Part shown: piece after piece, positions 1-6,414 of the stretch | Layout of the letters: each line of letters starts with the position of its first letter | Position numbering within the stretch: position 1 is the first letter of the stretch | NCBI GenBank assembly: GCA_039029935.1 | Contig: JBCCFC010000492.1 | Coordinates: forward strand, 1 to 9,186 | DNA: 9,186 nt | Direction of reading: 5' to 3' | DNA from: G039029935 sp039029935 | Lineage (GTDB): Bacteria > Chloroflexota > Anaerolineae > Caldilineales > Caldilineaceae | The notes under the pieces: model-generated | Database searches by the model: none | The model's input: only the letters and a program-made list of their open reading frames with translations | What the model was told of the DNA's origin: nothing | Position numbers and translations under genes: made by a program

Positions 1-47
1 AAAAGGTAAAGCCTTTTCCGAAATTGGGTCGAATGGCTTCACCTTTT
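1..47. repeat. Imperfect inverted repeat at the left edge
   Basis: Bases 1-13 pair with 35-47 over 13 positions with a single mismatch (A8 against C40), leaving a 21-base loop. A shorter alternative hairpin pairs AAAAGG (1-6) with CCTTTT (12-17). Because the arm starts at base 1, the element may extend beyond the window. It could be the terminator or 3' end structure of an upstream gene, but no T-run follows the second arm. No reading frame across 1-236 resembles a known protein. Confidence 0.4.
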
Positions 48-79
48 GCACTGGAGACGGGATGGGCAGGCTACTCGCT

Positions 80-129
80 TGTTTCTTTCCGATTGAACCG
101 CCCTAAGGCGGTGGGGTTACTATTCACTA
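80..129. repeat. Direct repeat copy 1 with GC hairpin
   Basis: This 50 bp unit matches 181-229 almost exactly; the copies differ only in the hairpin loop. The core is a 6-bp perfect stem, ACCGCC (97-102) with GGCGGT (107-112), and a CTAA loop. The end of the unit runs into a two-copy 7-bp tandem repeat, TATTCAC (121-127 and 128-134). It looks like an interspersed noncoding repeat. No coding frame supports it. Confidence 0.8.
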
Positions 130-180
130 TTCACTCCTAAGAAACAAGAATTTTTAGTGCAAAATATTTTACTTTAGTTC

Positions 181-229
181 TGTTTCTTTCCGATTGAACC
201 GCCGAAGGCGGTGGGGTTACTATTCACTA
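181..229. repeat. Direct repeat copy 2 with GC hairpin, in the rbfA leader
   Basis: This is the second copy of the 80-129 unit, 49 bp long, in the same orientation and offset by 101 bp. The stem is again ACCGCC (198-203) with GGCGGT (207-212), but the loop is GAA instead of CTAA. The stem is therefore kept while the loop varies. The copy ends 7 bases before the rbfA start codon, so the hairpin would lie in the rbfA 5' leader if transcription begins upstream. The 51 bp between the copies are AT-rich. They include AAGAAACA (139-146), which is the inverse of TGTTTCTT (181-188). Confidence 0.8.
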
Positions 230-236
230 ATAAGCT

Positions 237-590
237 ATGGCTACAATACGTCAACAGAGAGTTGCCAGCCTTCTATTTGAAGAGCTGAGTATTATGATTG
301 AAAACGAATTGGAGGACCCGAACCTCCGCTTGGTCCGTGTGACCGATGTCGATGTGAGTCGCGATCTCAAGCATGTCAAAATCTTTGTGGACCACCAAGA
401 ATACACGGTATCAAAGTCGGATGTGCTGCGGGGCTTGAACCGCGCCAAGTCGTTCATTCGGGGACAAATTGCCCAACGATGCCAGCTACGAGCTGTGCCG
501 GAGTTGTTGTTTTACTACGATGAACGGCAGGTGCAGGCAGCGCGGATTGATGAACTATTAAAACAAATTGCGGATGAACGCCAACCATGA
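237..590 (+). CDS. rbfA: Ribosome-binding factor A
   Basis: RbfA binds the 30S ribosomal precursor in the cytoplasm and assists late maturation of the 5' end of 16S rRNA. The protein has 117 residues, the usual family length, and forms a single KH-like fold. Family landmarks are visible: an N-terminal helix rich in Arg, Leu and Glu; the segment around residues 34-51 ending DLKHVKIFV, which corresponds to the conserved strand; and PELLFYYDE at 88-96 followed by a C-terminal helix ending in LLKQI. An in-frame TAA at 231-233 makes the ATG at 237 the first possible start. No clear Shine-Dalgarno sequence precedes it; instead the second copy of the hairpin repeat lies just upstream. The gene overlaps the next by four bases (ATGA), which suggests translational coupling. 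nusA and infB, the usual upstream partners, are not in the window. Confidence 0.93.
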   Translation: MATIRQQRVASLLFEELSIMIENELEDPNLRLVRVTDVDVSRDLKHVKIFVDHQEYTVSKSDVLRGLNRAKSFIRGQIAQRCQLRAVPELLFYYDERQVQAARIDELLKQIADERQP

Positions 591-1594
591 TGATTGATTT
601 TGCTTTTTTTGAAAAGTTCCTGCAACATCTGGACAATGCCACCACCGTGCTTGTTGTCAGTCATGTGGGTCCAGATGGAGATGCTGTTGGTAGCCTACTG
701 GGTATGGGGCATATGCTGTTAAGCATGGGCAAGAAACCTACATTGGCACTACAAGATGCGGACTTGGTCTATGATGAGTTTGCCTTTTTGCCAGGTGTGC
801 AAACCATTGTTGGGACGAAGAAGGTTAAAAAGAAATATGATCTGATCATCTGTTTGGATGCGTCCAGCGAAGATCGGATGGGTACGGTCTATCAACCCAA
901 AGCCCATGCTAACATTCCATTGGCCGTGATTGACCATCACTTCACAAATACTCGCTTTGGCGATGTCAACTGGGTTGCGCCAGAGTGCGCGGCCACTTGT
1001 CAGATGCTGGTCTATCTGGCCGATGCATTGGCCGTGCCGCTCTCGCCAGAGATTGTTACCTGTCTTTTGACCGGGATTGTCACAGATACCCATTGTATGC
1101 GTACAAGCAACACGGACGCCAACGTGCTGGAAGCGGTGACTAGACTGATGAATGCGGGTGGGAATCTATCTGAAATCGTCGAGCAAACGCTAGACCGGCG
1201 ACCCTACAGCTTGTTCCGACTCTGGGGGCAGGTGATGCCCAATATCCAGTTAGAGGAGGGCGTGATCTGGGTCACGATATCACGTGATCAACTTGCCGCA
1301 GCCGAGGCGCGCCCGGATCGTGATGCGCGTCTGAGCAGCTTTTTGGTTTCTGCCATCGAAGCCGACATCAGTGCCAGCTTTATTGAAAAGGTGACAGATG
1401 AGGGTGAGTTGGCGGTCGAGTGTAGTTTCCGCGCCAAACCTGGATTTAATGTCGGGCGTGTTGCGCACAACTTGGGTGGTGGCGGACACCCCCAAGCCAG
1501 TGGCTGCACGATTGTTGGAGACTTAGACGAAATAACAACCAAGGTTGTGTCTGCACTGAAGGATGCTCATCGAGAGCAAGTTAGTAGTCGGTAG
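587..1594 (+). CDS. nrnA: DHH/DHHA1 phosphoesterase, NrnA-type (oligoribonuclease / pAp phosphatase)
   Basis: This is a predicted manganese-dependent cytoplasmic phosphoesterase. Relatives degrade 2-5 nt RNAs and convert pAp to AMP. The 335 residues contain the DHH catalytic signatures in order: HVGPDGDAVGS at 26-36 (D30, D32), LDASSEDR at 90-97 (D91), DHH at 116-118, and TGIVTDT at 162-168 (D167). The DHHA1 substrate domain ends in GGGGH at 297-301. All expected metal ligands are present, so the enzyme looks active. The start is ATG 587 inside the rbfA stop; a second ATG at 590 is equally possible. The gene lies between rbfA and truB, its common position in many phyla. The last few codons (Val-Ser-Ser-Arg-stop) are built from the TCGGTAG-type repeat array that follows, so the original C-terminus may have been altered. 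The symbol is assigned by family and not proven; some homologues are specialised. Confidence 0.88.
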   Translation: MMIDFAFFEKFLQHLDNATTVLVVSHVGPDGDAVGSLLGMGHMLLSMGKKPTLALQDADLVYDEFAFLPGVQTIVGTKKVKKKYDLIICLDASSEDRMGTVYQPKAHANIPLAVIDHHFTNTRFGDVNWVAPECAATCQMLVYLADALAVPLSPEIVTCLLTGIVTDTHCMRTSNTDANVLEAVTRLMNAGGNLSEIVEQTLDRRPYSLFRLWGQVMPNIQLEEGVIWVTISRDQLAAAEARPDRDARLSSFLVSAIEADISASFIEKVTDEGELAVECSFRAKPGFNVGRVAHNLGGGGHPQASGCTIVGDLDEITTKVVSALKDAHREQVSSR

Positions 1595-1692
1595 TCGGTA
1601 TGTCAGTAGGTCAGTAATCGGTGGGTCGGTAATCCGTACGTCAGTAATCGTTATCTAGCTACCGACTTACTACCGACCTACCGACCTACCGA
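1581..1692. repeat. Tandem plus inverted repeat array (TCGGTAG / GTCAGTA words), long imperfect hairpin
   Basis: This low-complexity block has a left half made of GTCGGTA and GTCAGTA variants at 7-8 bp period. The right half (about 1659-1692) carries the complementary word TACCGAC/CTACCGA four times. The outer arms pair imperfectly: about 1587-1620 against 1659-1692 gives roughly 27-30 bp with one or two indels and several mismatches. The array starts within the last codons of the DHH gene and supplies its stop codon. It ends 12 bases before the truB ribosome binding site. It resembles the short tandemly repeated repetitive (STRR) sequences known from cyanobacteria, but with a hairpin arrangement. 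No coding frame accounts for it. Confidence 0.85.
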
Positions 1693-1703
1693 ACACTGTA
1701 AAC

Positions 1704-1710
1704 AAGGGAA
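1704..1710 (+). promoter_or_regulatory. Ribosome binding site that fixes the truB TTG start
   Basis: The sequence AAGGGAA lies five bases before the TTG at 1716. No ATG or GTG that would keep the conserved N-terminal GILVIDKPG stretch exists between the in-frame stop at 1656-1658 and the catalytic motif. The SD-like sequence and TTG are therefore the best initiation site. Confidence 0.65.
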
Positions 1711-1715
1711 CAAAA

Positions 1716-2969
1716 TTGCCCAAACGAGAAAATCGCTTTCACGGCATTCTGGTCATTGATAAGCCTGGGCTTGTGCATAACAACAAAAATGAACGGCTTT
1801 ACACCAGTCATGATGTCGTTCAAATTGTCCGTCGGCTCTATCGTCAACGGCGTGTGGGCCACACGGGGACACTTGATCCGCTGGCAAGTGGCCTTATGGT
1901 GATCTGTTTAGGCAATGCAACACGTCTGGTTGAATATTATCAGGGCTACCCAAAACAATATTATGCCGAAATCGTCTTGGGGGCAGCGACGGATACCTAT
2001 GATGCTGTCGGTGAAATCACTGCCCGTTCTTCGGTGCCGCCACTGACGGAGGAAACTCTCCAACAGGCACTCGATCAATTTCGCGGCGATATCCTACAGA
2101 TGCCGCCTGTCTATTCGGCGATTAAACAGGGCGGCGAGAGCGTCCATCGCAAAGCACGACGCGGTGAGTCGGTTGAACTGACACCACGCCCCGTCACATT
2201 TTACCAACTTGACTTAATTCGTTATACTGAACAGGAAAATGATGCTGTATCTTGTAAAGCTGGGGCTTCGCAAGATGGTGAAACACAGTCTAGCTATGCT
2301 AGGGTTGTTTTACGCGCCCGATGTTCAGCGGGTACATACATCCGCAGTCTTGCGCACGACTTAGGTAACGCACTTGGCACACATGGCTATTTAGATGTCT
2401 TGCGACGTGAGTCAGTCGGTTCATTTACGTTAGAGAACGCACATACACTTGATGAGCTTGAGAAGGCCGTTCAGGAGACCAAAAAGCAGGGGGCAGAAGG
2501 CCAGTCGGATGACGATACACGCGTACCATTGACGGCCTGCTTGGAACAGTTTTTGTTGCCGATGGGTATAGCGTTGACGCTTCCTATCGTAACGGTGGAT
2601 GCAGAAATGGCTCAACGATTTGGCTATGGACAAAAAGTGTCACTACCCTTCATATGTTTTGATGAATCGTTCGGACCAATCAAAACAGGGATGCTGGCAC
2701 AAGCTCGACAGGGTGTTGATACTGGCTCGCAAGATGTCGTACGTACGCTGAATGAGGATGGCGAACAAGGGCAATTTTTAGGGGTGATTCGCTGTCTATC
2801 ATACTCAAAAGCAGAGAATGCTGGCTCTGTAAAATCAGTAGAGTCAACCAGCGATTCACAGGCTGATCCGGTTGAACCAGTTGATTCTACAGAAGATCAC
2901 ACAAACAAACATTCAACTAGCAAAGCTGCTGGTACATCAATTTGGAAAGCCGAAAAGTGGTTTGGTTAA
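1716..2969 (+). CDS. truB: tRNA pseudouridine(55) synthase
   Basis: TruB isomerises U55 in the T-loop of tRNAs and also acts as a tRNA folding chaperone. The catalytic motif GHTGTLDPLASGL has Asp54 as nucleophile. MPPVYSAIKQGG (129-140) and CSAGTYIRSLAHDLG (203-217) are the other family signatures. The protein has 417 residues against about 300 for typical members. The extra length has three visible sources: about nine residues (HNNKNERLY, 21-29) between the KPG and TSHDVV parts of motif I; a polar insert at about 171-193; and a Ser/Asp/Glu-rich stretch at about 362-408 just before the terminal IWKAEKWFG, which looks like the normal last strand of the PUA-like C-terminal domain. Initiation is at TTG with a clear SD. 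The stop is one base before ribF. Catalytic residues are intact, so function is expected despite the insertions. Confidence 0.93.
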   Translation: MPKRENRFHGILVIDKPGLVHNNKNERLYTSHDVVQIVRRLYRQRRVGHTGTLDPLASGLMVICLGNATRLVEYYQGYPKQYYAEIVLGAATDTYDAVGEITARSSVPPLTEETLQQALDQFRGDILQMPPVYSAIKQGGESVHRKARRGESVELTPRPVTFYQLDLIRYTEQENDAVSCKAGASQDGETQSSYARVVLRARCSAGTYIRSLAHDLGNALGTHGYLDVLRRESVGSFTLENAHTLDELEKAVQETKKQGAEGQSDDDTRVPLTACLEQFLLPMGIALTLPIVTVDAEMAQRFGYGQKVSLPFICFDESFGPIKTGMLAQARQGVDTGSQDVVRTLNEDGEQGQFLGVIRCLSYSKAENAGSVKSVESTSDSQADPVEPVDSTEDHTNKHSTSKAAGTSIWKAEKWFG

Positions 2970-2970
2970 T

Positions 2971-4101
2971 ATGCAAATTTTGATCGACGTTTGCGCTGAC
3001 GACTATACATCTCCCCCTGCTCATACCGATGAGATTCCCTCTACTGCAACATTTCTAACCATTGGTAATTTTGATGGCTTGCATCTAGGTCATCAAACAC
3101 TGTTTACACAACTTCAACAGGCTGCTGAACGCTATCAGCAGACCCACCATGCATCCGCAGTCCAAACTGGCTTTCTCACATTCCAACCACACCCTCTGGC
3201 AATTCTACGTCCACAAAATGCCGTCAAACTGTTGACTACGCCCTATGAACGCCTGACGTTGGCACGTCAGCAAGAGATTGATATTGGTATCCTACAATCC
3301 TTTAATCCAGATATTGCCAAACTTAGTCCTCAAACATTTATTGGGCGTCTCAAAGCACGCGTTGGTCTGGCTGGATTGGTCGTTGGCCCAGACTTTGCGC
3401 TTGGTCGTGGACGCACAGGTGACATTGAGAGGCTACGTCAACTGAGCCATGCCCTTGATTTTGAACTCCATGTCATCGACCCTGTGCAGCTAGGCGGACA
3501 AGAAGTGCGCAGTAGCACAATTCGAGAACTGGTCATGCAAGGTGATGTGAATTCTACAACAGAAATGCTTGGGCGACCGTATCACATCACGGGTGTTGTG
3601 ATTGAAGGGGATAAGCGAGGGCGGCAGATAGGAGTGCCAACAGCAAATTTATCTGTACCTGATGAGAAACTACTGCCAGCCGATGGTGTCTATGCGACAC
3701 GGACATGGATTGTACCGACCGAGATGGGTCTCCAACAACCTGCGCAGTCGGGTGTGCTTGTGACGGACTTAGCAGCGCAGGGCATGACCCCTTGGCATAG
3801 TGTCACCAACATTGGGATGCGCCCAACCGTTGGCGGCTTAGACCATCGCATTGAAACACATTTGCTGGATTTCCCTGGCACAACGGACACGTCTTGTGGG
3901 TTGCCCCTTGGAAATAATGATGCGGACATCGTTATGCCACTGGCGGGCCAGACAGATCCAATTGTTGGCAATATCTATGGACGAGTCTTAGTCGTTGAGT
4001 TTATTGAACGTCTGCGTGATGAAATGCGTTTCAATGGTTTAGAGGCGTTGGTTGCCCAAATTCAGGCAGATATAGAGACCGCTCGCACAATATTGAGTTA
4101 A
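2971..4101 (+). CDS. ribF: Bifunctional riboflavin kinase / FAD synthetase
   Basis: RibF phosphorylates riboflavin to FMN and adenylates FMN to FAD. The N-terminal nucleotidyltransferase domain shows GNFDGLHLGH at 32-41 and RSSTIRELV at 180-188. The C-terminal kinase domain shows GDKRGRQIGVPTAN at 213-226, NIGMRPT at 280-286, the conserved Glu295 in IETH, and the final YGRVLVVEF...LRDEMRF segment. A TTG at 2872 in the same frame would add 33 residues, but these overlap truB and match nothing conserved. The ATG at 2971, one base after the truB stop, is preferred. The 376 residues exceed the usual ~310. Two inserts in the kinase domain (about 248-275 and 303-334) account for this; the second sits between the LLDF strand and YGRV. 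Tight spacing to truB matches the classical truB-ribF pair. Confidence 0.93.
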   Translation: MQILIDVCADDYTSPPAHTDEIPSTATFLTIGNFDGLHLGHQTLFTQLQQAAERYQQTHHASAVQTGFLTFQPHPLAILRPQNAVKLLTTPYERLTLARQQEIDIGILQSFNPDIAKLSPQTFIGRLKARVGLAGLVVGPDFALGRGRTGDIERLRQLSHALDFELHVIDPVQLGGQEVRSSTIRELVMQGDVNSTTEMLGRPYHITGVVIEGDKRGRQIGVPTANLSVPDEKLLPADGVYATRTWIVPTEMGLQQPAQSGVLVTDLAAQGMTPWHSVTNIGMRPTVGGLDHRIETHLLDFPGTTDTSCGLPLGNNDADIVMPLAGQTDPIVGNIYGRVLVVEFIERLRDEMRFNGLEALVAQIQADIETARTILS

Positions 4102-4110
4102 CGATTGTTT

Positions 4111-6414
4111 ATGAATTTTAACGATTTCAGTTTGAAAAAGATTAAACTTAGGACCATTTTCCATATTTGTGTTCTTCTCATTTGTGCTGGTTGTATCCAG
4201 CCAATATCCGCACCATCAGCCATGATACCAGAATCGGATGAGTATCCCATCACGGCGGCTCCCGCATCGGGGCTTGTGCCGCAAATCCCGTTTCAGTCAC
4301 CACGTGTCATGGGCGGGGCGCAAGAATACGTCTACCGCGAATTGTTGGTTGATGAAGTGTTTGCCTGTCTACAGTCAGGTCAAACACTCTATGGGTTCAC
4401 CCGTTTAAACAGCAATGTACGCGCCAATCCATCATCCGACGGGTGTTACATGGGGCGTATTCCGGCAGGGCGGTTGGTCCGTGTTGATGATGTTTTTGCC
4501 GAGAATCGTCCGGTCTCGTTATTGGATGGGGGTGGCTATTTGGACTTACTCCTATCAAGTGTCTCTGTACAGCCCGCTATAGCATCTGTTGATACTGTTC
4601 AAGACACAGATCACACAAGCATTGGCTATGTCGAGGACATTCAACCCATTTTTATGCGAACCTGCAATACATGTCATAGCGGGGTTGCCCAATCCAAAGG
4701 GTTACAAGTCACCGAATATGAGCCACTTCTGCGCGGGAGTACGACTGGTGCAGTCGTGGTGCCGGGGGACCCAGATGCGTCGTCCTTGTGGACGCAAATT
4801 GACACCAATGTCATGCCCATGATCGGCCAACTCCCTGATGACGAAAAAGCATTAATCAGAGCCTGGATTGCGTCGGGCGCACCGGAAACCCGACCTGCTC
4901 AAGAGCCGTCAACAACAAATCAGAGCCGCCAGTCCAGACCCAAGGTTCCAATACAAGACTTGCCCTTTTGGATGTCTGTTTTCCCCGAAGATGCTGATTT
5001 AATCGCCAATCAGTGCGCAACCAGCCTTGTCAACCCACGCTCATTGGTCAGCAGCAGTCTATTTTTGCCCATCGGCTGTAATCGCCCACCAACCGAAGAT
5101 GAAGAAAACCAACTATTGGTGGAATTTGGATTGCGCGCCGCACCGCAAGAACAGGTCGTCTCACTGCTACCAACGCCAACGCCACGACTCGCAGAACCTG
5201 TGGTGGCTAATGTGGCCGCTGCGACCGCTGCCCCTGTCGCTGTTCTTGCTGCACCACAAGCCCCTGCGCCAACGGCGACACCCGCCCCACCGGCCCCGCC
5301 AGCGATTACAACGGCCATTCAAGCTGCACCACTTGGTCTAGGGCCACCCAGCGACGATGATCCTTGGCTGATTCCACGTGGCGGTTTCTGTATGGCACAA
5401 CGGTTGCATAAAAATGATCGCGGCATTAATGCGTTGGCCTTTGCACCGGATGGTCGCCTGTTTATGGCACTAGACGCCAAGCTCACAGGTGAGCAAGATC
5501 GCTATGTCCTCTATGATGCCTATCATCCCAGCCGCTCGGTGGTGGTTTTTGATAGCTGGACAGACGGTGGTTTGCAGGAGATTATGCGTGAGTCGAGTCG
5601 TATCACAGGGTTGGCCTATCACAATGGTGCTGTATATGTAAGCCGCGCAGGTGAAGTTGGCTATATTCCGGACAACGGTGTCTATGCACCGCTTGCGGGT
5701 GGATTTGCCGTTCAAAGCCAACTGTTCCACGCCAATAACGGGATTGCGGTTGTGGATGGTTGGGTCTATGTTTCGACGGGTGGCATTCGTGATGGCTACT
5801 CGGATGGCTTGATTGAAAATCATTCGGAAACCGACGCCCTCAATATTGTCACAGGTGGAAACCCCTTTGCTTCACGTGTCGTCCGTGCGCCCATTTCGCA
5901 ATTGCTCAGTGAACGTTCGATCAATGCGTTTCAGACGGCGGCACGTGGCTTCCGCAACCCCTATGGTCTTGCCGCCGACCCCTTTGGCCGTCTCTGGGTC
6001 ACGGATAACGGAGCAACGGATATGCCCGAACACATGATTGCAGGCGATGAACTCAACTTGTTTGAACCCAGAACATTGCCACCCTCTGCCCAAGGTAATG
6101 AGTTAGAGACACCCTTCTATGGCTTCCCATTAGCACTCAATGGCTCACCACCCGACTGGTATGCCAAGCCCTATTTGGATTTGGGCAACACCGCTGCACC
6201 AACAGGGGTCACGTGGGCCTACAACACCGTCTTCTATGCACATTATGGACGGAACCCCGGGTTATATCGGTTGGCACACGCCGGTAATGGCACCATTGTC
6301 GGTGAGCGTATTCTGTTGGCATGGCCGCTGGTTGCACTGGCGACTGCACCCGACGGCGCCCTCTGGATTGGCATGGGGGATGGCTCGCTTTATCGCATGA
6401 CGCAGGGATGTTGA
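4111..6414 (+). CDS. Exported SH3b-like / cytochrome c / sugar-dehydrogenase-type beta-propeller protein (probable lipoprotein)
   Basis: This 767-residue multidomain envelope protein probably works in redox chemistry outside the membrane. In order: a basic n-region and hydrophobic core ending ICAGC at Cys28, an atypical lipobox because residue -3 is Cys; an SH3b-like segment at about 94-125 containing NVRANPS and GRIPAGRLVRV; a cytochrome c domain with the heme motif CNTCH at 185-189, a VVPGDPDASSLW segment and a candidate axial Met at 235 or 237; a Cys-containing spacer; a Pro/Ala/Thr linker at about 354-412; and a propeller from about 424 to the end. The propeller resembles soluble aldose/glucose-sorbosone dehydrogenases: His540 in FHANNGIAV and GFRNPYGL at 613-620 followed by GRLWVTDNG correspond to the catalytic His and PQQ-contact Arg regions. 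The substrate is unknown. A TTG at 4105 is an alternative start. The gene begins nine bases after the ribF stop and overlaps the glycosyltransferase start by one base. Confidence 0.85.
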   Translation: MNFNDFSLKKIKLRTIFHICVLLICAGCIQPISAPSAMIPESDEYPITAAPASGLVPQIPFQSPRVMGGAQEYVYRELLVDEVFACLQSGQTLYGFTRLNSNVRANPSSDGCYMGRIPAGRLVRVDDVFAENRPVSLLDGGGYLDLLLSSVSVQPAIASVDTVQDTDHTSIGYVEDIQPIFMRTCNTCHSGVAQSKGLQVTEYEPLLRGSTTGAVVVPGDPDASSLWTQIDTNVMPMIGQLPDDEKALIRAWIASGAPETRPAQEPSTTNQSRQSRPKVPIQDLPFWMSVFPEDADLIANQCATSLVNPRSLVSSSLFLPIGCNRPPTEDEENQLLVEFGLRAAPQEQVVSLLPTPTPRLAEPVVANVAAATAAPVAVLAAPQAPAPTATPAPPAPPAITTAIQAAPLGLGPPSDDDPWLIPRGGFCMAQRLHKNDRGINALAFAPDGRLFMALDAKLTGEQDRYVLYDAYHPSRSVVVFDSWTDGGLQEIMRESSRITGLAYHNGAVYVSRAGEVGYIPDNGVYAPLAGGFAVQSQLFHANNGIAVVDGWVYVSTGGIRDGYSDGLIENHSETDALNIVTGGNPFASRVVRAPISQLLSERSINAFQTAARGFRNPYGLAADPFGRLWVTDNGATDMPEHMIAGDELNLFEPRTLPPSAQGNELETPFYGFPLALNGSPPDWYAKPYLDLGNTAAPTGVTWAYNTVFYAHYGRNPGLYRLAHAGNGTIVGERILLAWPLVALATAPDGALWIGMGDGSLYRMTQGC
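6404..6407 (+). promoter_or_regulatory. Ribosome binding site deciding the glycosyltransferase start
   Basis: The AGGG core of GCAGGG lies six bases before the ATG at 6414, a suitable distance. It directly abuts the other in-frame ATG at 6408 and so cannot serve it. The ATG at 6414 shares one base with the TGA of the upstream gene (TGATG), typical of coupled translation. Confidence 0.55.

Noticed and set aside
1..140. 3' end of infB upstream of rbfA
   Set aside because: Frames over this stretch do not resemble the IF-2 C-terminus and are interrupted early; the region is repeat-rich.
80..229. Possible minimal CRISPR array (two repeats with a ~51 bp gap)
   Set aside because: Only two copies, at ~50 bp longer than typical repeats, with an internal difference in the loop, a very AT-rich gap and no cas gene in the window.
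2872..2970. Longer ribF start at a TTG
   Set aside because: It would overlap truB by about 98 bases, adds non-conserved residues, and the ATG directly after the truB stop fits the family length better.
6321..6413. Longer glycosyltransferase start at 6321
   Set aside because: The extra residues overlap the propeller coding sequence and are unlike any family N-terminus; the coupled ATG at 6414 has a ribosome binding site.
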